NCBI GenBank assembly: GCA_902801585.1
Contig: CADCIU010000005.1
Span: forward strand, 47,877-111,876
Direction: 5' to 3'
Length of the DNA: 64,000 nucleotides
DNA from: an uncultured Lachnospiraceae bacterium
Lineage (GTDB): Bacteria; Bacillota_A; Clostridia; Lachnospirales; Lachnospiraceae
Shown here: piece after piece, positions 9,771 through 19,640 of the stretch
Position numbering within the stretch: position 1 is the stretch's first letter
Layout of the letters: the number at the start of each line of letters is the position of its first letter
Notes under the pieces: generated by a model
Database searches by the model: none
Told to the model about the DNA's origin: nothing
Seen by the model: the letters and a program-made list of their open reading frames with translations, nothing else
Translations under genes and position numbers: made by a program

Positions 9771-10856
9771 TCACTCTCCTGCATAATCGGGTTGGGAACT
9801 ACGTGAACGATCGGAAAGATGCCTGTGACGCAGCTGACCGCAGGCACCGTCAATATCTCTGCCTAATACTCTCCTAATACTAACATTTATACCGCTTTTT
9901 TCAAGTTTTTTCTGAAAGGAACGCACTCCCTCATCTGCGGTCTGTTTGTACCCGCGCTCCTTCACCGGATTGACGGGGATCAGGTTGATATGCGCTTTCA
10001 GGGGCCGCGCCAATTCTGCCAGCATCGCAGCGTCCTGCTCCGAGTCGTTGACGTCCCGGATCAGGCTGTACTCAAATGTCACCTGTCGGCCTGTCATGTC
10101 AAAATAGTACCCGGCGGCATCCATGAGCTCCGCGATCGTATATACATTCGCGATCGGCATGATCTGCCTTCTCTTTTCGTCCGTCACCGCGTGAAGAGAC
10201 AAGGCGAGTGTGATCGATAGTTTCTCTTTGGCCAGGTCATAGATGCGGGGAACGATCCCGCATGTAGATACCGTCACGCTGCGCTGGCTTATATTAAGTC
10301 CGTTCTCATCGGTCAAAAGACGAAGGAAACGCACAAGATTGTCATAGTTGTCCAGCGGTTCGCCGGTCCCCATCACCACGACGTGGGATATGCGTTCGCC
10401 TGTCACGCGCCGGATCTCATAGATCTGCTCGAGCATCTCGGAAGGCGCAAGATTCCTGTACAGTCCGTCCAGCGTGGACGCGCAGAACCTGCATCCCATT
10501 CTGCAGCCTACCTGGGAGGAGATGCACACGCTGTTCCCGAACTTATAGCGCATGAACACGCTCTCGACAAGGGAATCGTCTCCCATGGCAAACAGATATT
10601 TCTCTGTCCCGTCCAGTTTGGAGACCTGTCGGTCGATCAGGCGCACTGACGTGAGCGGATACTCGACAGCCAGTTTTTGTGCCATCTGTTTGGGGATATT
10701 GGTCATCTGTGCATAATCCCGAGCCAGCTGAACGTGCATCCACCGGTAGAGCTGCGCGGCTCTGAAGGCAGGAAAGCCCTGCTCTTTCATGAGCGCCGTC
10801 AGCTCCTCTTTTGTCATCGATTTGATATCTCTTGTCATTTCAGATGTTTTCTGCAT
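9771..10856 (-). CDS. rlmN: 23S rRNA (adenine-2503-C2) methyltransferase RlmN
   Basis: 361 residues. Radical SAM enzyme: CRMGCRFC supplies the three cluster cysteines (Cys118, Cys122, Cys125). The C-terminal GACGQL segment supplies the second conserved cysteine used in the methyl transfer chemistry. The family methylates A2503 of 23S rRNA and also A37 of some tRNAs. The ribosome site before ATG 10856 is weak; an in-frame ATG six codons later is an alternative. The gene starts 5 bp after the rsmB stop. Confidence 0.95.
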   Translation of the reverse strand: MQKTSEMTRDIKSMTKEELTALMKEQGFPAFRAAQLYRWMHVQLARDYAQMTNIPKQMAQKLAVEYPLTSVRLIDRQVSKLDGTEKYLFAMGDDSLVESVFMRYKFGNSVCISSQVGCRMGCRFCASTLDGLYRNLAPSEMLEQIYEIRRVTGERISHVVVMGTGEPLDNYDNLVRFLRLLTDENGLNISQRSVTVSTCGIVPRIYDLAKEKLSITLALSLHAVTDEKRRQIMPIANVYTIAELMDAAGYYFDMTGRQVTFEYSLIRDVNDSEQDAAMLAELARPLKAHINLIPVNPVKERGYKQTADEGVRSFQKKLEKSGINVSIRRVLGRDIDGACGQLRHRHLSDRSRSSQPDYAGE

Positions 10857-10861
10857 ATGTA

Positions 10862-12277
10862 TTAATGTCTCTTCACAAATCTTGCGAGATAGAATCCGTC
10901 TGTTCCGTGTACATGCGGCAAAAGCTGCAGCTGATGGGTATCCGGCCGCTCGCTCACCAGCTCCTTAGGCAAATAAGGCGCCAGAGGGTCAGGCATCAGT
11001 CCCAGCTCCTCCTCGATGAACGCCGCGATCTGTTCGTTCTCTCCCCGGTTGACGGTGCAGGTGCTGTAGATCAGGACTCCGCCCTCTTTCAGGTAAGACA
11101 CTGCGCCTCGCAGGATCCGCTTTTGCAGATCCGAGAGCTCCTCCAGCTGCTCCGGAGTGACATGATATTTGATATCGCGTTTGCGTCCTATGACGCCCAG
11201 TCCCGAACAGGGCAGGTCGCACAGAAGCACATCGGCCGTCTCTTTCTCCTCATCAGGGATCGGCATGAGCGCATCCCGCTGCGCCGCGGTGACGTTTGTG
11301 AGATGCATTCGCCTCACGTTCTTTTCGATCAGGGCGACTTTTCCTTTGCTCAGGTCAAAAGCATGTACGTGACCGGGCTTTCCCGAGGATATGAGCTTTG
11401 ATGCGCAGTGCATGGATTTGCCGCCCGGCGCCGCGCAGATATCCAGGACGTTCTCTCCTCCCGACAGCCCTGCCGCTTCCGCGACCATCATGGAACTCTC
11501 ATCCTGTACGGTCCAAAGCCCTTCCCTGTATCCGGGAAGCGCCGATATGCTGTCCGTTCCCGTCAATTCCCGGCAATAAGGCAGGAAACGGCCGCTCTGC
11601 ACCGTTACCCCCATCTCTTCCATCTGCGCGAGGACCTTTTCTCTCCTCTCGCAGCTGCACCGGTCATCGAATCGGATCACGACAGGACGGATCTCCAAAA
11701 GGGCGGCCAGAAGCTTTTCCGTCTCCTCGGCACCCAGCTGTTCTTCCCACATGCGTATGATCCATTCCGGCATGGAATATCTGCGGGATTTTTCGGCAGG
11801 ACTGTCCGGTCTGTCCGAGCTTTTCGTGAAGCCGGTCCCCCTGATGCTGCCGCTGCCGTGCATTTCCTGGATTTTTCCTTTTTCTCTGACGACCGTGCGC
11901 AGGATGCCGTTCACAAATCCGGCCAGCTCTTTTTTGCCCATGGCCTTGGTCAGTTTTACCGCCTCATTGCAGGCGGCCGGGTCCGGGACTGCGTCCATAT
12001 ACAGGATCTGGAAGATCCCCATACGAAGTATATCGCGGATCACTGGTCTGATCCGGACACCTTTTTTTGTATATCTCCTGATGATATCGTCCAGTTCGAT
12101 CCTTCGCTCCGTGACGCCTTCCGCCAGCCTTTTGGCAAAAGCTCTCTGTCTGCGGTCCATGCCTTCCCGCTCGCACCGGTCCAGCACTTCCTTGACCGCT
12201 ATGTGGCTGTATGTGCCGTCCTCACGGATCTTTGCCAGGATCTCCAGGACCGCTTCTCTCTCATCTGTCCTCTTCAA
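10862..12277 (-). CDS. rsmB: 16S rRNA (cytosine-967-C5) methyltransferase RsmB
   Basis: 471 residues. N-terminal NusB-like RNA-binding domain (about 1-140), then a Rossmann m5C methyltransferase: SAM-binding LDICAAPGGKSMH, the DLPCSGLGVIGRKRD motif with the conserved Pro-Cys, and STCTVNRGENE with the catalytic Cys. The start codon is TTG at 12277, one base after the fmt stop, with GGGAG 7 nt upstream. This implies coupled translation with fmt. Confidence 0.94.
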   Translation of the reverse strand: MKRTDEREAVLEILAKIREDGTYSHIAVKEVLDRCEREGMDRRQRAFAKRLAEGVTERRIELDDIIRRYTKKGVRIRPVIRDILRMGIFQILYMDAVPDPAACNEAVKLTKAMGKKELAGFVNGILRTVVREKGKIQEMHGSGSIRGTGFTKSSDRPDSPAEKSRRYSMPEWIIRMWEEQLGAEETEKLLAALLEIRPVVIRFDDRCSCERREKVLAQMEEMGVTVQSGRFLPYCRELTGTDSISALPGYREGLWTVQDESSMMVAEAAGLSGGENVLDICAAPGGKSMHCASKLISSGKPGHVHAFDLSKGKVALIEKNVRRMHLTNVTAAQRDALMPIPDEEKETADVLLCDLPCSGLGVIGRKRDIKYHVTPEQLEELSDLQKRILRGAVSYLKEGGVLIYSTCTVNRGENEQIAAFIEEELGLMPDPLAPYLPKELVSERPDTHQLQLLPHVHGTDGFYLARFVKRH

Positions 12278-12278
12278 A

Positions 12279-13268
12279 TCAGCGCTCCCTTGTCAGTCTG
12301 AGTCCGGTCTCTGCCTTTGTGCCCAGCAGGAAAGCCTGTGTGCTCATTCTCTTCTTGCCCTCGTATTGAACCTCTTTAAGCGCAAGGATGCCGTCGCCGC
12401 AGTTCACGTAAATATACTGCTTGTCTGTGCCGGCCACCGTTCCCGGTTCACCGCTTTTAAGTCCGGCAGGAGCCGGTGCCTTGCCGGTGCTGAGGGCATC
12501 GCTGTCCGTATCTGTCGCGCACACGGCTGAGGCCCAGATCTTGAGCATCTTCCCGTTCATGAACGTGTAAGCGCCCGGCCAGCTGTTGAGTCCTCTCACC
12601 AGACGCTCGATCTTCACTGCCGGCAGATTCCAGTCAATATTGCCCATCTCTTTTTTGAGCATAGAGGCATAAGTGGAAGCCTCATCGTTTTGCCTGATCG
12701 GGGTCAGAGCCCCCTGTTCGATCAGAGGCAGCGCCTTCACGAGCAGTTCGCCGCCCAGCGAGGCCATCTTGTTATAGAGGCTCTCTCCGGTCTCCTCCGG
12801 ATCCAGCGTGATCTCCTCCTGCATCAGGATATCTCCTGTATCCAGACCCTCATCCATCTGCATGATGGTCACTCCGCTCTTTTCTTCACCGTCGATCACA
12901 GCCCACTGAATCGGTGCGGCGCCTCTGTATTTGGGCAGGAGCGACGCGTGGACATTCACGCAGCCGAGCCGCGGAAGTTCAAGGATCTCTTTGCTTAAGA
13001 TCTGGCCGAAGGCAGCCACCACGATCAGGTCCGGTGACTCCTCGCGCAGCCGCTGCACTGCCTCGGGATCTTTGACCTTGACCGGTGAAAAGACAGGGAT
13101 CCCCCACTGATCGGCACAGACGTGGACCGGCGTCTTTATGACGCCTCTTCCGCGGCCTTTCGGTCTGTCGGGCTGCGTCACCGCAAGGGTCACTTCGCAG
13201 CCGTTTCTCATCATTGTCTCCAGTACTTGCGCCGCCAGATCCGGTGTTCCCATAAATACGATCTTCAA
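12279..13268 (-). CDS. fmt: Methionyl-tRNA formyltransferase
   Basis: 329 residues, close to the family norm. Contains the formyl-folate site motif SLLPKYRGAAPIQWA and the N-terminal MKIVFMGTPDLA. It transfers a formyl group from 10-formyl-tetrahydrofolate to initiator Met-tRNA. The start is TTG at 13268 with GGAGG 8 nt upstream. It lies 20 bp after def, whose product removes the same formyl group from finished proteins. Around residues 245-265 there is a short variable Ala/Gly/Pro segment between the catalytic and C-terminal domains. Confidence 0.95.
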   Translation of the reverse strand: MKIVFMGTPDLAAQVLETMMRNGCEVTLAVTQPDRPKGRGRGVIKTPVHVCADQWGIPVFSPVKVKDPEAVQRLREESPDLIVVAAFGQILSKEILELPRLGCVNVHASLLPKYRGAAPIQWAVIDGEEKSGVTIMQMDEGLDTGDILMQEEITLDPEETGESLYNKMASLGGELLVKALPLIEQGALTPIRQNDEASTYASMLKKEMGNIDWNLPAVKIERLVRGLNSWPGAYTFMNGKMLKIWASAVCATDTDSDALSTGKAPAPAGLKSGEPGTVAGTDKQYIYVNCGDGILALKEVQYEGKKRMSTQAFLLGTKAETGLRLTRER

Positions 13269-13288
13269 TCCCTGTTCCTCCGTATGAC

Positions 13289-13828
13289 TTACTTCTGTCC
13301 GCTTTCGGACTCCGCATCTTTGGCCGCTTCCGCCTCTTCCTGCGCCAGCAGCTCGTCCAGCTCCTCGTTGGTGTAGAGTTTTCCCTCCACCAGTTCCACG
13401 TACATATGTCCTTCGAGATGATCCAGCTCATGGCAGATCGCTCTCGCCAAAAGCCCTTCTCCTTCTATGGTATACTCTTCCATATTCTCATTGAAAGCCT
13501 TGGCGACGACATGCATGGGTCTTTTCACCTGTCCGCTCTTGCCGGGAACCGAGAGACACCCCTCCCAGCCGAACTGCTCGCCGTCACTCTCGATGATCTG
13601 CGGATTGATCATGACCAGCGGCTGGTCCTGCTCCGCGCTGACATCGATCACCACAAGTCTCTTGAGCATACCGACCTGGGGAGCCGCGAGTCCGACGCCG
13701 TCCGCCTCGTACATCGTCTCCTTCATATCCTCGATCAGTTTACTGATCTTGGGTGTGATCTCTTTGATTTCTTTTGCTCTCTTTTCGAGTACCGGGTCTC
13801 CCAGTTCCCGGATCGTTCTAAGTGACAT
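13289..13828 (-). CDS. def: Peptide deformylase
   Basis: 179 residues. All three family motifs are present: GVGLAAPQVG (44-53), EGCLS (89-93) and HELDH (133-137), which hold the catalytic metal and general base. It removes the N-formyl group from nascent proteins at the ribosome. The C-terminus has a short Glu/Ala-rich tail (about residues 155-179). It is encoded between priA and fmt, the usual Firmicutes order. Confidence 0.96.
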   Translation of the reverse strand: MSLRTIRELGDPVLEKRAKEIKEITPKISKLIEDMKETMYEADGVGLAAPQVGMLKRLVVIDVSAEQDQPLVMINPQIIESDGEQFGWEGCLSVPGKSGQVKRPMHVVAKAFNENMEEYTIEGEGLLARAICHELDHLEGHMYVELVEGKLYTNEELDELLAQEEAEAAKDAESESGQK

Positions 13829-13870
13829 CTCTTTACCGCCTTTCCTTTATTTACTGACACCGGAACCGTT

Positions 13871-16153
13871 TCAGAACGGGTTCACCGGATCAAAATCAAA
13901 TTGGACCTGCACCATGGGATCTTTGCCGATCTTTTTAAGATAGGCCGCAAATGCCTCGGCGCGGTCTTTGCATCTCACCAGTTTATCATAGTTTTCGTCC
14001 TTGACATAGAGCACATAACGGTACTGGTCCCGGATCTTTGTGAGCGATGCCTGCGCGGGCCCGATCACGAATGCTTCCGGATCATCCCTTTTAAAGAGTT
14101 CACGGAGCTGTCCCGACAGTGTCTCGGCCCTCTCTTCCGATTCGGACTGCAGCTGAACGCACAGCATGTGGGCTGCCGGAGGATACATCAGAAGGGAACG
14201 GTATCTCATCTCCTCATCGAAGAATCCCTCGTAGTCCTGCGCTGCTGCGTATTGTACCGCGTAGTTCTCCGGCTGGTAGGTCTGGATCACTACACTCCCA
14301 GGTATATCTCCCCGCCCTGCTCTGCCGGCAGCCTGCGTCAGCAGCTGAAAAGTCCTCTCCGACGACCTGTAATCGCCGGCATGCAGCGACATATCCGCAA
14401 GAAGAATGCCGACAAGCGTCACGCCCGGAAAATCGTGTCCCTTCACGATCATCTGCGTGCCCACCAGAATATCCGCCTCCCGGTTGGCGAAAGCGGACAG
14501 GATTCTGTCATAGCTGCCCTTGCGGGCTGTCGTATCCGCATCCAGGCGCAGCACTCTTGCCCCGGGATACCGCATTTTCAGATGCTCTTCAATTTGTTCC
14601 GTGCCCGCTCTCAGACCCGAGATGTAGGGAGATCCGCACTCCGGACACTCCCTGACATTCATCCTCTCGTAACCACAGTAGTGGCAGACCAGTTTCCCGC
14701 TCCTGTGCAGTGACATCGACACGTCGCAGTGCGGACATTTGATGACTGTCCCGCAGGAGCGGCACAAGACAAATCCCGCCATACCGCGGCGGTTCAGAAA
14801 GAGGATCGACTGTTCTCCTTTCTTTAGCCTGTCTTCCAGAAGCTCCTGCAGTTTCCTTGAGAGGATCGACCTGTTGCCGCTGCGAAGCTCGTCCCTCAGG
14901 TCTGTGATCTCCACATCGGGGAGCGTACCTCCCGTCAGACGCTCCCTGAGCGTATAGAGACGGTACAGACCGCTCTTTGCTCTGTAATAGGACTCCAGCG
15001 ACGGCGTCGCGCTTCCCAGCACCAGGCATGCTTTTTTCATCACAGCGATCTGCTGTGCCACCTCGCGCGCATGATATTTTGGCATCGATTCGTTCTTGTA
15101 GCTGGTCTCGTGCTCCTCGTCCACGACGATGACGCCGAGATTCCCAAAGGGCGTGAACAGTGCGCTCCGCGGCCCGATCATGACATCGATCTCCCCTCGT
15201 CTTGCGCGCTCCCACTGATCCGCCTTCTCGCTCTCTGAGAGAGAGGAGTTCATCACCGACACCCGGTCGCCAAAATATCGATAGAACCGCATCAGTGTCT
15301 GATAGGTCAGGGCGATCTCTGGGATCAGCATGATCGCCTTCCCACCGCGCTCAACAATGCCGCGGATGATCGCGATGTAGACTTCTGTCTTTCCGCTTCC
15401 GGTGATCCCGTGGATCAGACTCACCGGGCATACGTTCTGCGCGCCCTCGCCGCCTCTGCCGTGCATTGCGTCGTAGTCCGCAAGTACGCCGTCCACGATG
15501 GCCTTCTGGCTCTCACTCAGCTCTCTTCCGGCACCGTGTGACTCGTGAAACTGAACCGGATTGCGAAAGGTCTCCTCTTCCGTCACGCGGATCACACCGG
15601 CGGACGACATCGCACGGATGACCGGAGCGGTAATGTGAAGCTTGTTAAGGACCAGACTGTAAGGCTGTCTGGGCACCTCCATAAGTTCCCTCAAAAGGCG
15701 CTCCCGGGCGACCTGATGCTTTTGCCGGTATATAGCCAGCTGTGCCTCGGCCTCATCCCTGTCAAGGATGAGCTCGATCTCCCTGTTCTTTACCGGTTTG
15801 CCGGGCTTCCGGGAAGCCAGTACCGTCTTAAGCGCCGCTGCCATCGTGGAACCGTACTGCGTTTTCATCCATGCTGCCAGCGCGATCGCGAACGCGCCGT
15901 CCTTGTCCTCGGTGTACCCGCTGTCGTTCACGGGCAGCTCCGCGATCTCCTTGACCATCTCCGGCGGGAGGCCGCATTCCTCCGTGAGGGCAATGACATA
16001 GCCCTTTCGCATGACGTTGCCCTTGCCGAAAGGTACCAAAACAAGGCTCCCGGGCAGCAGAACATTCTGCATTCTCTCAGGAACCTTGTATATAAAAGGT
16101 CTGTCCAGTTTGTTATAAGCGATATCAATGATTATCTCTGCGTATCTGTTCAA
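13871..16153 (-). CDS. priA: Primosomal replication restart helicase PriA
   Basis: 760 residues. N-terminal DNA-binding region, superfamily 2 helicase core with Walker A GITGSGKTEVY and DEEH box VVDEEHETSYK, and paired-cysteine zinc motifs (CRSCGTVIKCPHCD, CHYCG, CPECG) inserted in the second helicase lobe. The protein reloads the replication fork at stalled sites. The start is TTG at 16153, overlapping the murE stop by four bases (TTGA), with TTGGAGGAAGC upstream: strong translational coupling. Confidence 0.95.
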   Translation of the reverse strand: MNRYAEIIIDIAYNKLDRPFIYKVPERMQNVLLPGSLVLVPFGKGNVMRKGYVIALTEECGLPPEMVKEIAELPVNDSGYTEDKDGAFAIALAAWMKTQYGSTMAAALKTVLASRKPGKPVKNREIELILDRDEAEAQLAIYRQKHQVARERLLRELMEVPRQPYSLVLNKLHITAPVIRAMSSAGVIRVTEEETFRNPVQFHESHGAGRELSESQKAIVDGVLADYDAMHGRGGEGAQNVCPVSLIHGITGSGKTEVYIAIIRGIVERGGKAIMLIPEIALTYQTLMRFYRYFGDRVSVMNSSLSESEKADQWERARRGEIDVMIGPRSALFTPFGNLGVIVVDEEHETSYKNESMPKYHAREVAQQIAVMKKACLVLGSATPSLESYYRAKSGLYRLYTLRERLTGGTLPDVEITDLRDELRSGNRSILSRKLQELLEDRLKKGEQSILFLNRRGMAGFVLCRSCGTVIKCPHCDVSMSLHRSGKLVCHYCGYERMNVRECPECGSPYISGLRAGTEQIEEHLKMRYPGARVLRLDADTTARKGSYDRILSAFANREADILVGTQMIVKGHDFPGVTLVGILLADMSLHAGDYRSSERTFQLLTQAAGRAGRGDIPGSVVIQTYQPENYAVQYAAAQDYEGFFDEEMRYRSLLMYPPAAHMLCVQLQSESEERAETLSGQLRELFKRDDPEAFVIGPAQASLTKIRDQYRYVLYVKDENYDKLVRCKDRAEAFAAYLKKIGKDPMVQVQFDFDPVNPF

Positions 16154-17670
16154 GCTTCCTCCAATATCTCCCTGATCAGCACGCGCTCGTCCATAGGATA
16201 TCTATGGCCTTTGATCTCCTGGTAGTCCTCATGCCCCTTGCCGGCCAGGACCACGATGTCACCGGGCTCGCCGCTTCGGATCGCATACCGGATGGCATCC
16301 TTTCTGTCGGGGATCGTCACAAATTTTCCATCCGTGCGCCTGATCCCGGTCACGATATCTTCGATGATCGCCATCGGCTCCTCATCTCTGGGGTTGTCCG
16401 ATGTGATGATGCTCAGATCCGCGAGTTTTCCGCTCACCTCGCCCATCTCAAAGCGCCTGCTGCGCGCGCGGTTTCCGCCGCAGCCGAAGAGACAGACCAG
16501 CCTGTGCGGGTTATACTCGCGCAGTGTCGTCAGAAGAGAGTCGAGCGCCATCGCGTTGTGCGCATAGTCGATCATCAGCGTAAAGTCATCGCTCACCCTC
16601 ACCATCTCGATCCTGCCCTTGACATGGACCTTAAGAAGAGCCTTTTTGATCTCCTCGGCTGTGACGTCGAAGTGCCTGCAGACAGCGATCGCGCACAGAG
16701 CGTTATAGACACTGAACCGCCCGGGCGCAGGGACCTCCGCGTGGAAATCGAGCAGTCCCTTCACGTCAAAAGCCACCCCGAGTTCACCGGGCTTTTTGAT
16801 CAGCTGCAGGTTGTCTGCATACAGATCCGCCTTCGGACTCAGGCCGTAAGTTTCCACACTGCAGGTGCGGCCGTCGAGGATCCGCTCGTGGTAAGGGTCG
16901 TCTGCGTTGACGATCCCCACGCGGCACTGCCTGAACAGAAGGCTCTTGCAGCCAAGATAATCATCGAAATCCTTGTGCTCCGCCGGGCCGATGTGATCGG
17001 GCGACAGATTGGTGAATATGCCCAGATCGAAGATAAATCCCTGCGTTCTGTGCAGCATGAGGGCCTGAGAGGATACTTCCATGACGACCGCCTGTATGCC
17101 TGCGTCCGCCATATCCCGGAAAGTCTTCTGCAGGACGGTGGATTCCGGCGTCGTATTATGTGCCTTGATCCTGACATCCCCGTAAAGCGTCTCGATCGTC
17201 CCGATCAGGCCTACCTTCAGGCCGGCTGCTTCCAGAATGGACTTGACCATATAAGTCGTCGTCGTTTTTCCCTTTGTGCCGGTCACGCCGATGATCTTCA
17301 TCTCCGAGGCCGGGTTTTTGTAGTACGCCGCCGCAATATATGCCATTGCATAGCGCGTGTCCTGCACCCTTACGATGACAGGATCTTTGACAGGCGTTTT
17401 TCCCTCGAGATCCGACAGATCCAGATCCTTTTGCACGACCAGTGCTGCGGCGCCGTCCATCAGCGCCTGCCTCGCAAATTCATGGCCGTCACGGACAGCT
17501 CCGACGATGCAGAAAAAGAGACAATCTTTTGATATCTTGCGTGAGTCATTGACGATCTCACTGATCTGCGTGCCGCGAAGCGCCCTGACCTTGTCCGGAT
17601 CGGTGATAAACGCACCTGACAAAGTGTTGAAATGATAATCCAGTTTACTGACCAGTTCCGCAATTTTCAT
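16150..17670 (-). CDS. murE: UDP-MurNAc-L-Ala-D-Glu:meso-diaminopimelate ligase MurE
   Basis: 506 residues. Mur ligase fold with the ATP loop GVTGTKGKTTT near residue 129 and the substrate-selecting motif DNPR (in TSDNPRDEEP). DNPR marks ligases that add meso-diaminopimelate rather than lysine, so the peptidoglycan is predicted to be of the DAP type. Cytoplasmic. The start ATG at 17670 has GGAGA 5 nt upstream and lies 40 bp after the recJ stop. Confidence 0.95.
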   Translation of the reverse strand: MKIAELVSKLDYHFNTLSGAFITDPDKVRALRGTQISEIVNDSRKISKDCLFFCIVGAVRDGHEFARQALMDGAAALVVQKDLDLSDLEGKTPVKDPVIVRVQDTRYAMAYIAAAYYKNPASEMKIIGVTGTKGKTTTTYMVKSILEAAGLKVGLIGTIETLYGDVRIKAHNTTPESTVLQKTFRDMADAGIQAVVMEVSSQALMLHRTQGFIFDLGIFTNLSPDHIGPAEHKDFDDYLGCKSLLFRQCRVGIVNADDPYHERILDGRTCSVETYGLSPKADLYADNLQLIKKPGELGVAFDVKGLLDFHAEVPAPGRFSVYNALCAIAVCRHFDVTAEEIKKALLKVHVKGRIEMVRVSDDFTLMIDYAHNAMALDSLLTTLREYNPHRLVCLFGCGGNRARSRRFEMGEVSGKLADLSIITSDNPRDEEPMAIIEDIVTGIRRTDGKFVTIPDRKDAIRYAIRSGEPGDIVVLAGKGHEDYQEIKGHRYPMDERVLIREILEEA

Positions 17671-17710
17671 CTGTATCTCCTAAATGGCTTTGCAATTAAT
17701 ACGCTCTTCA

Positions 17711-19543
17711 TTACCGGCAGCGGATCCTGAAATCCTTCACGATATACTGCAGGCTCTCTCTCCCGTTCCATGAATTGATGTCGGGATAATACATCATATC
17801 TATTGTAACATTTCCTGCTCCCATGAGAAGCCCTTTAAATACAGGTCTTCCGGCATTCATGTCCAGCTCCCAGGCAAAGGCATCTGCATCGCCGAACCGG
17901 ATCAGGTCCAGCTTCTTTCCTCTCTCATCACATGCGCCGAGGCGCACCACATTTCTGTTTTTTCCCAGTACCCTTGCCGACAGCAGCCGGATATTTCTGG
18001 TGACGAACAGCGGCTTGGGATTGGCTGTCCCGCAGGGCTCGAGCAGCGCCAGCTCTTTCGTGAGAGCAAGATCCATCAGTGCCGGCGGCAGCTCCATATC
18101 CGCCCGTATGGTCTCCTGCAGGTCCTCCGGCGTCAAAGTACAGTTTTCCTCCACTTTGGATGAAAAGGTACTGAAATTCTCTTCCTTCATCGTAAGCCCG
18201 CCCGCCATCTTGTGACCTCCGAACTTTACAAACAGGTCAGAGCAGGCATTCATTTGGGCGTACATATCATAAGCCTCGATCGACCGCCCTGATCCTTTCA
18301 GCAGTCCCTTTCCGGTATCAGTCAGGACAAATGTCGGGCGATGCATGCTCTCCTTGATCCTGCCCGCTATGATTCCCGCGAGAGATTCGTGGCAGTCCCG
18401 CAGCAGAAGCACCAGCACTTTCCTGTCCTGCATATGCTCCTGTGCGATCAGGTTCTCTGCCGCCTTTGTCCCTTCGATCGTCATGCTCTTTCGGCTGTCA
18501 TTGAGGTCTCTGAGCTGCTGTGCACACCGAAGCGCCTCATCCGGATCGTCCTCCATAAAGAGTTCCAGTCCGCGGATCGCGCTGTCCAATCTCCCTGTCG
18601 CATTCAGGCATGGACCGATCACAAACCCGGCGTGATAACAGGTGAGCGGCGTATCTGCCAGTCCGTTCACTGACAGGATCGCTCTGAGTCCGGGATTATC
18701 GGACAACGATGCTGCCTTAAGCCCTTCCCGGACCAGAATCCGGTTCTCATCAAGGAGCGGCATGACATCGCAGACCGTCGCCAATCCTGCAAAGGGCAGG
18801 AGATGCCGGAGCAGTTTACTGCAGGCATCGCTGTTTTCTCCGCCCAGCATCTTACCCGCAAGGAGAAGGCTGATCTTGAGGGCCACGACGGCCCCGCAGA
18901 TCTCCGGGAAAGGATAACTCTGTCCCCCGCTGAGCTGAGCGGGGATCTTGGGATCGACGACTGCCGCTGCAGGCGGAAGGAGATAATTTCTGTTTCCGTC
19001 TTCGTCCAGACGGAAAGGAACTTCATGGTGGTCCGTCACAATGACTGTCATCCCCCATTCTGCAGCTTTTATGAGCGGTTCCGAGGCCGCGATGCCGTTG
19101 TCGCACGTTATGATCGTGTCAATACCATCCTCAGCAGCGCATCGGACCAGCCGCTCGTTGATACCGTAGCCGTCTCTCATGCGTTCCGGGAGCACAGCGT
19201 CTGCATCGGCACCGCATTGCCTGAGCGCATACCAGAGAGTATAGGACGCACAGATCCCGTCCACATCGTAATCCCCTATGATACGGAACCTCTTGCCTTC
19301 CTTTATCTGTTCAGCCAAAAGATCGACCGCCTTCCCGGCATCCGGAAGAAGACGGGGATCGTGGAGGTCTTCCAGGCCTCCCTCCAGAAACAGCCTCGTC
19401 TCATCTACTCCCACGACATCCCGGTTGCGGATCAGTCTGGCAAGGATCGGCGATATACCGCAGGCTGCCGCTATTTTGCCAAAATCCGCCCGCTTGGCGG
19501 ACACTGTCCATTTCTTTTTGCCCAAATACCTACCCCCATACAA
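17711..19543 (-). CDS. recJ: Single-stranded-DNA-specific exonuclease RecJ
   Basis: 610 residues. DHH phosphoesterase motifs IGDYDVDGI, CDNGIAA and VTDHHEV hold the metal ions; the DHHA1 motif GGHKMAGGLTM and a C-terminal OB region follow. The family degrades single-stranded DNA 5' to 3' in recombination and mismatch repair. The start may be ATG 19543 or the in-frame TTG at 19525, which has GGGGGT at good spacing. It heads the ten-gene run that ends at rsgA. Confidence 0.93.
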   Translation of the reverse strand: MYGGRYLGKKKWTVSAKRADFGKIAAACGISPILARLIRNRDVVGVDETRLFLEGGLEDLHDPRLLPDAGKAVDLLAEQIKEGKRFRIIGDYDVDGICASYTLWYALRQCGADADAVLPERMRDGYGINERLVRCAAEDGIDTIITCDNGIAASEPLIKAAEWGMTVIVTDHHEVPFRLDEDGNRNYLLPPAAAVVDPKIPAQLSGGQSYPFPEICGAVVALKISLLLAGKMLGGENSDACSKLLRHLLPFAGLATVCDVMPLLDENRILVREGLKAASLSDNPGLRAILSVNGLADTPLTCYHAGFVIGPCLNATGRLDSAIRGLELFMEDDPDEALRCAQQLRDLNDSRKSMTIEGTKAAENLIAQEHMQDRKVLVLLLRDCHESLAGIIAGRIKESMHRPTFVLTDTGKGLLKGSGRSIEAYDMYAQMNACSDLFVKFGGHKMAGGLTMKEENFSTFSSKVEENCTLTPEDLQETIRADMELPPALMDLALTKELALLEPCGTANPKPLFVTRNIRLLSARVLGKNRNVVRLGACDERGKKLDLIRFGDADAFAWELDMNAGRPVFKGLLMGAGNVTIDMMYYPDINSWNGRESLQYIVKDFRIRCR

Positions 19544-19545
19544 AA

Positions 19546-19561
19546 CGCCTTGCTCAAGGCG
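19546..19561 (-). terminator. Second hairpin with T-run between secDF and recJ
   Basis: CGCCTTG / CAAGGCG with a tiny loop, followed on the minus strand by TTTTG, directly ahead of the recJ start. It may back up the stronger terminator at 19598-19620 or act in the recJ leader. Confidence 0.4.
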
Positions 19562-19597
19562 CGAGGAAAAATCTGCGTTTATCTATGTGAAAAACGA

Positions 19598-19620
19598 GGG
19601 AACGGACCGCATCCGTTCCC
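19598..19620 (-). terminator. Rho-independent terminator after secDF
   Basis: A 9-bp stem GGGAACGGA / TCCGTTCCC with a 5-nt loop lies 20 bp past the secDF stop, followed on the minus strand by CTCGTTTTTC. Confidence 0.75.
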
Positions 19621-19640
19621 TCAATTTCATTTTGCCCAGA

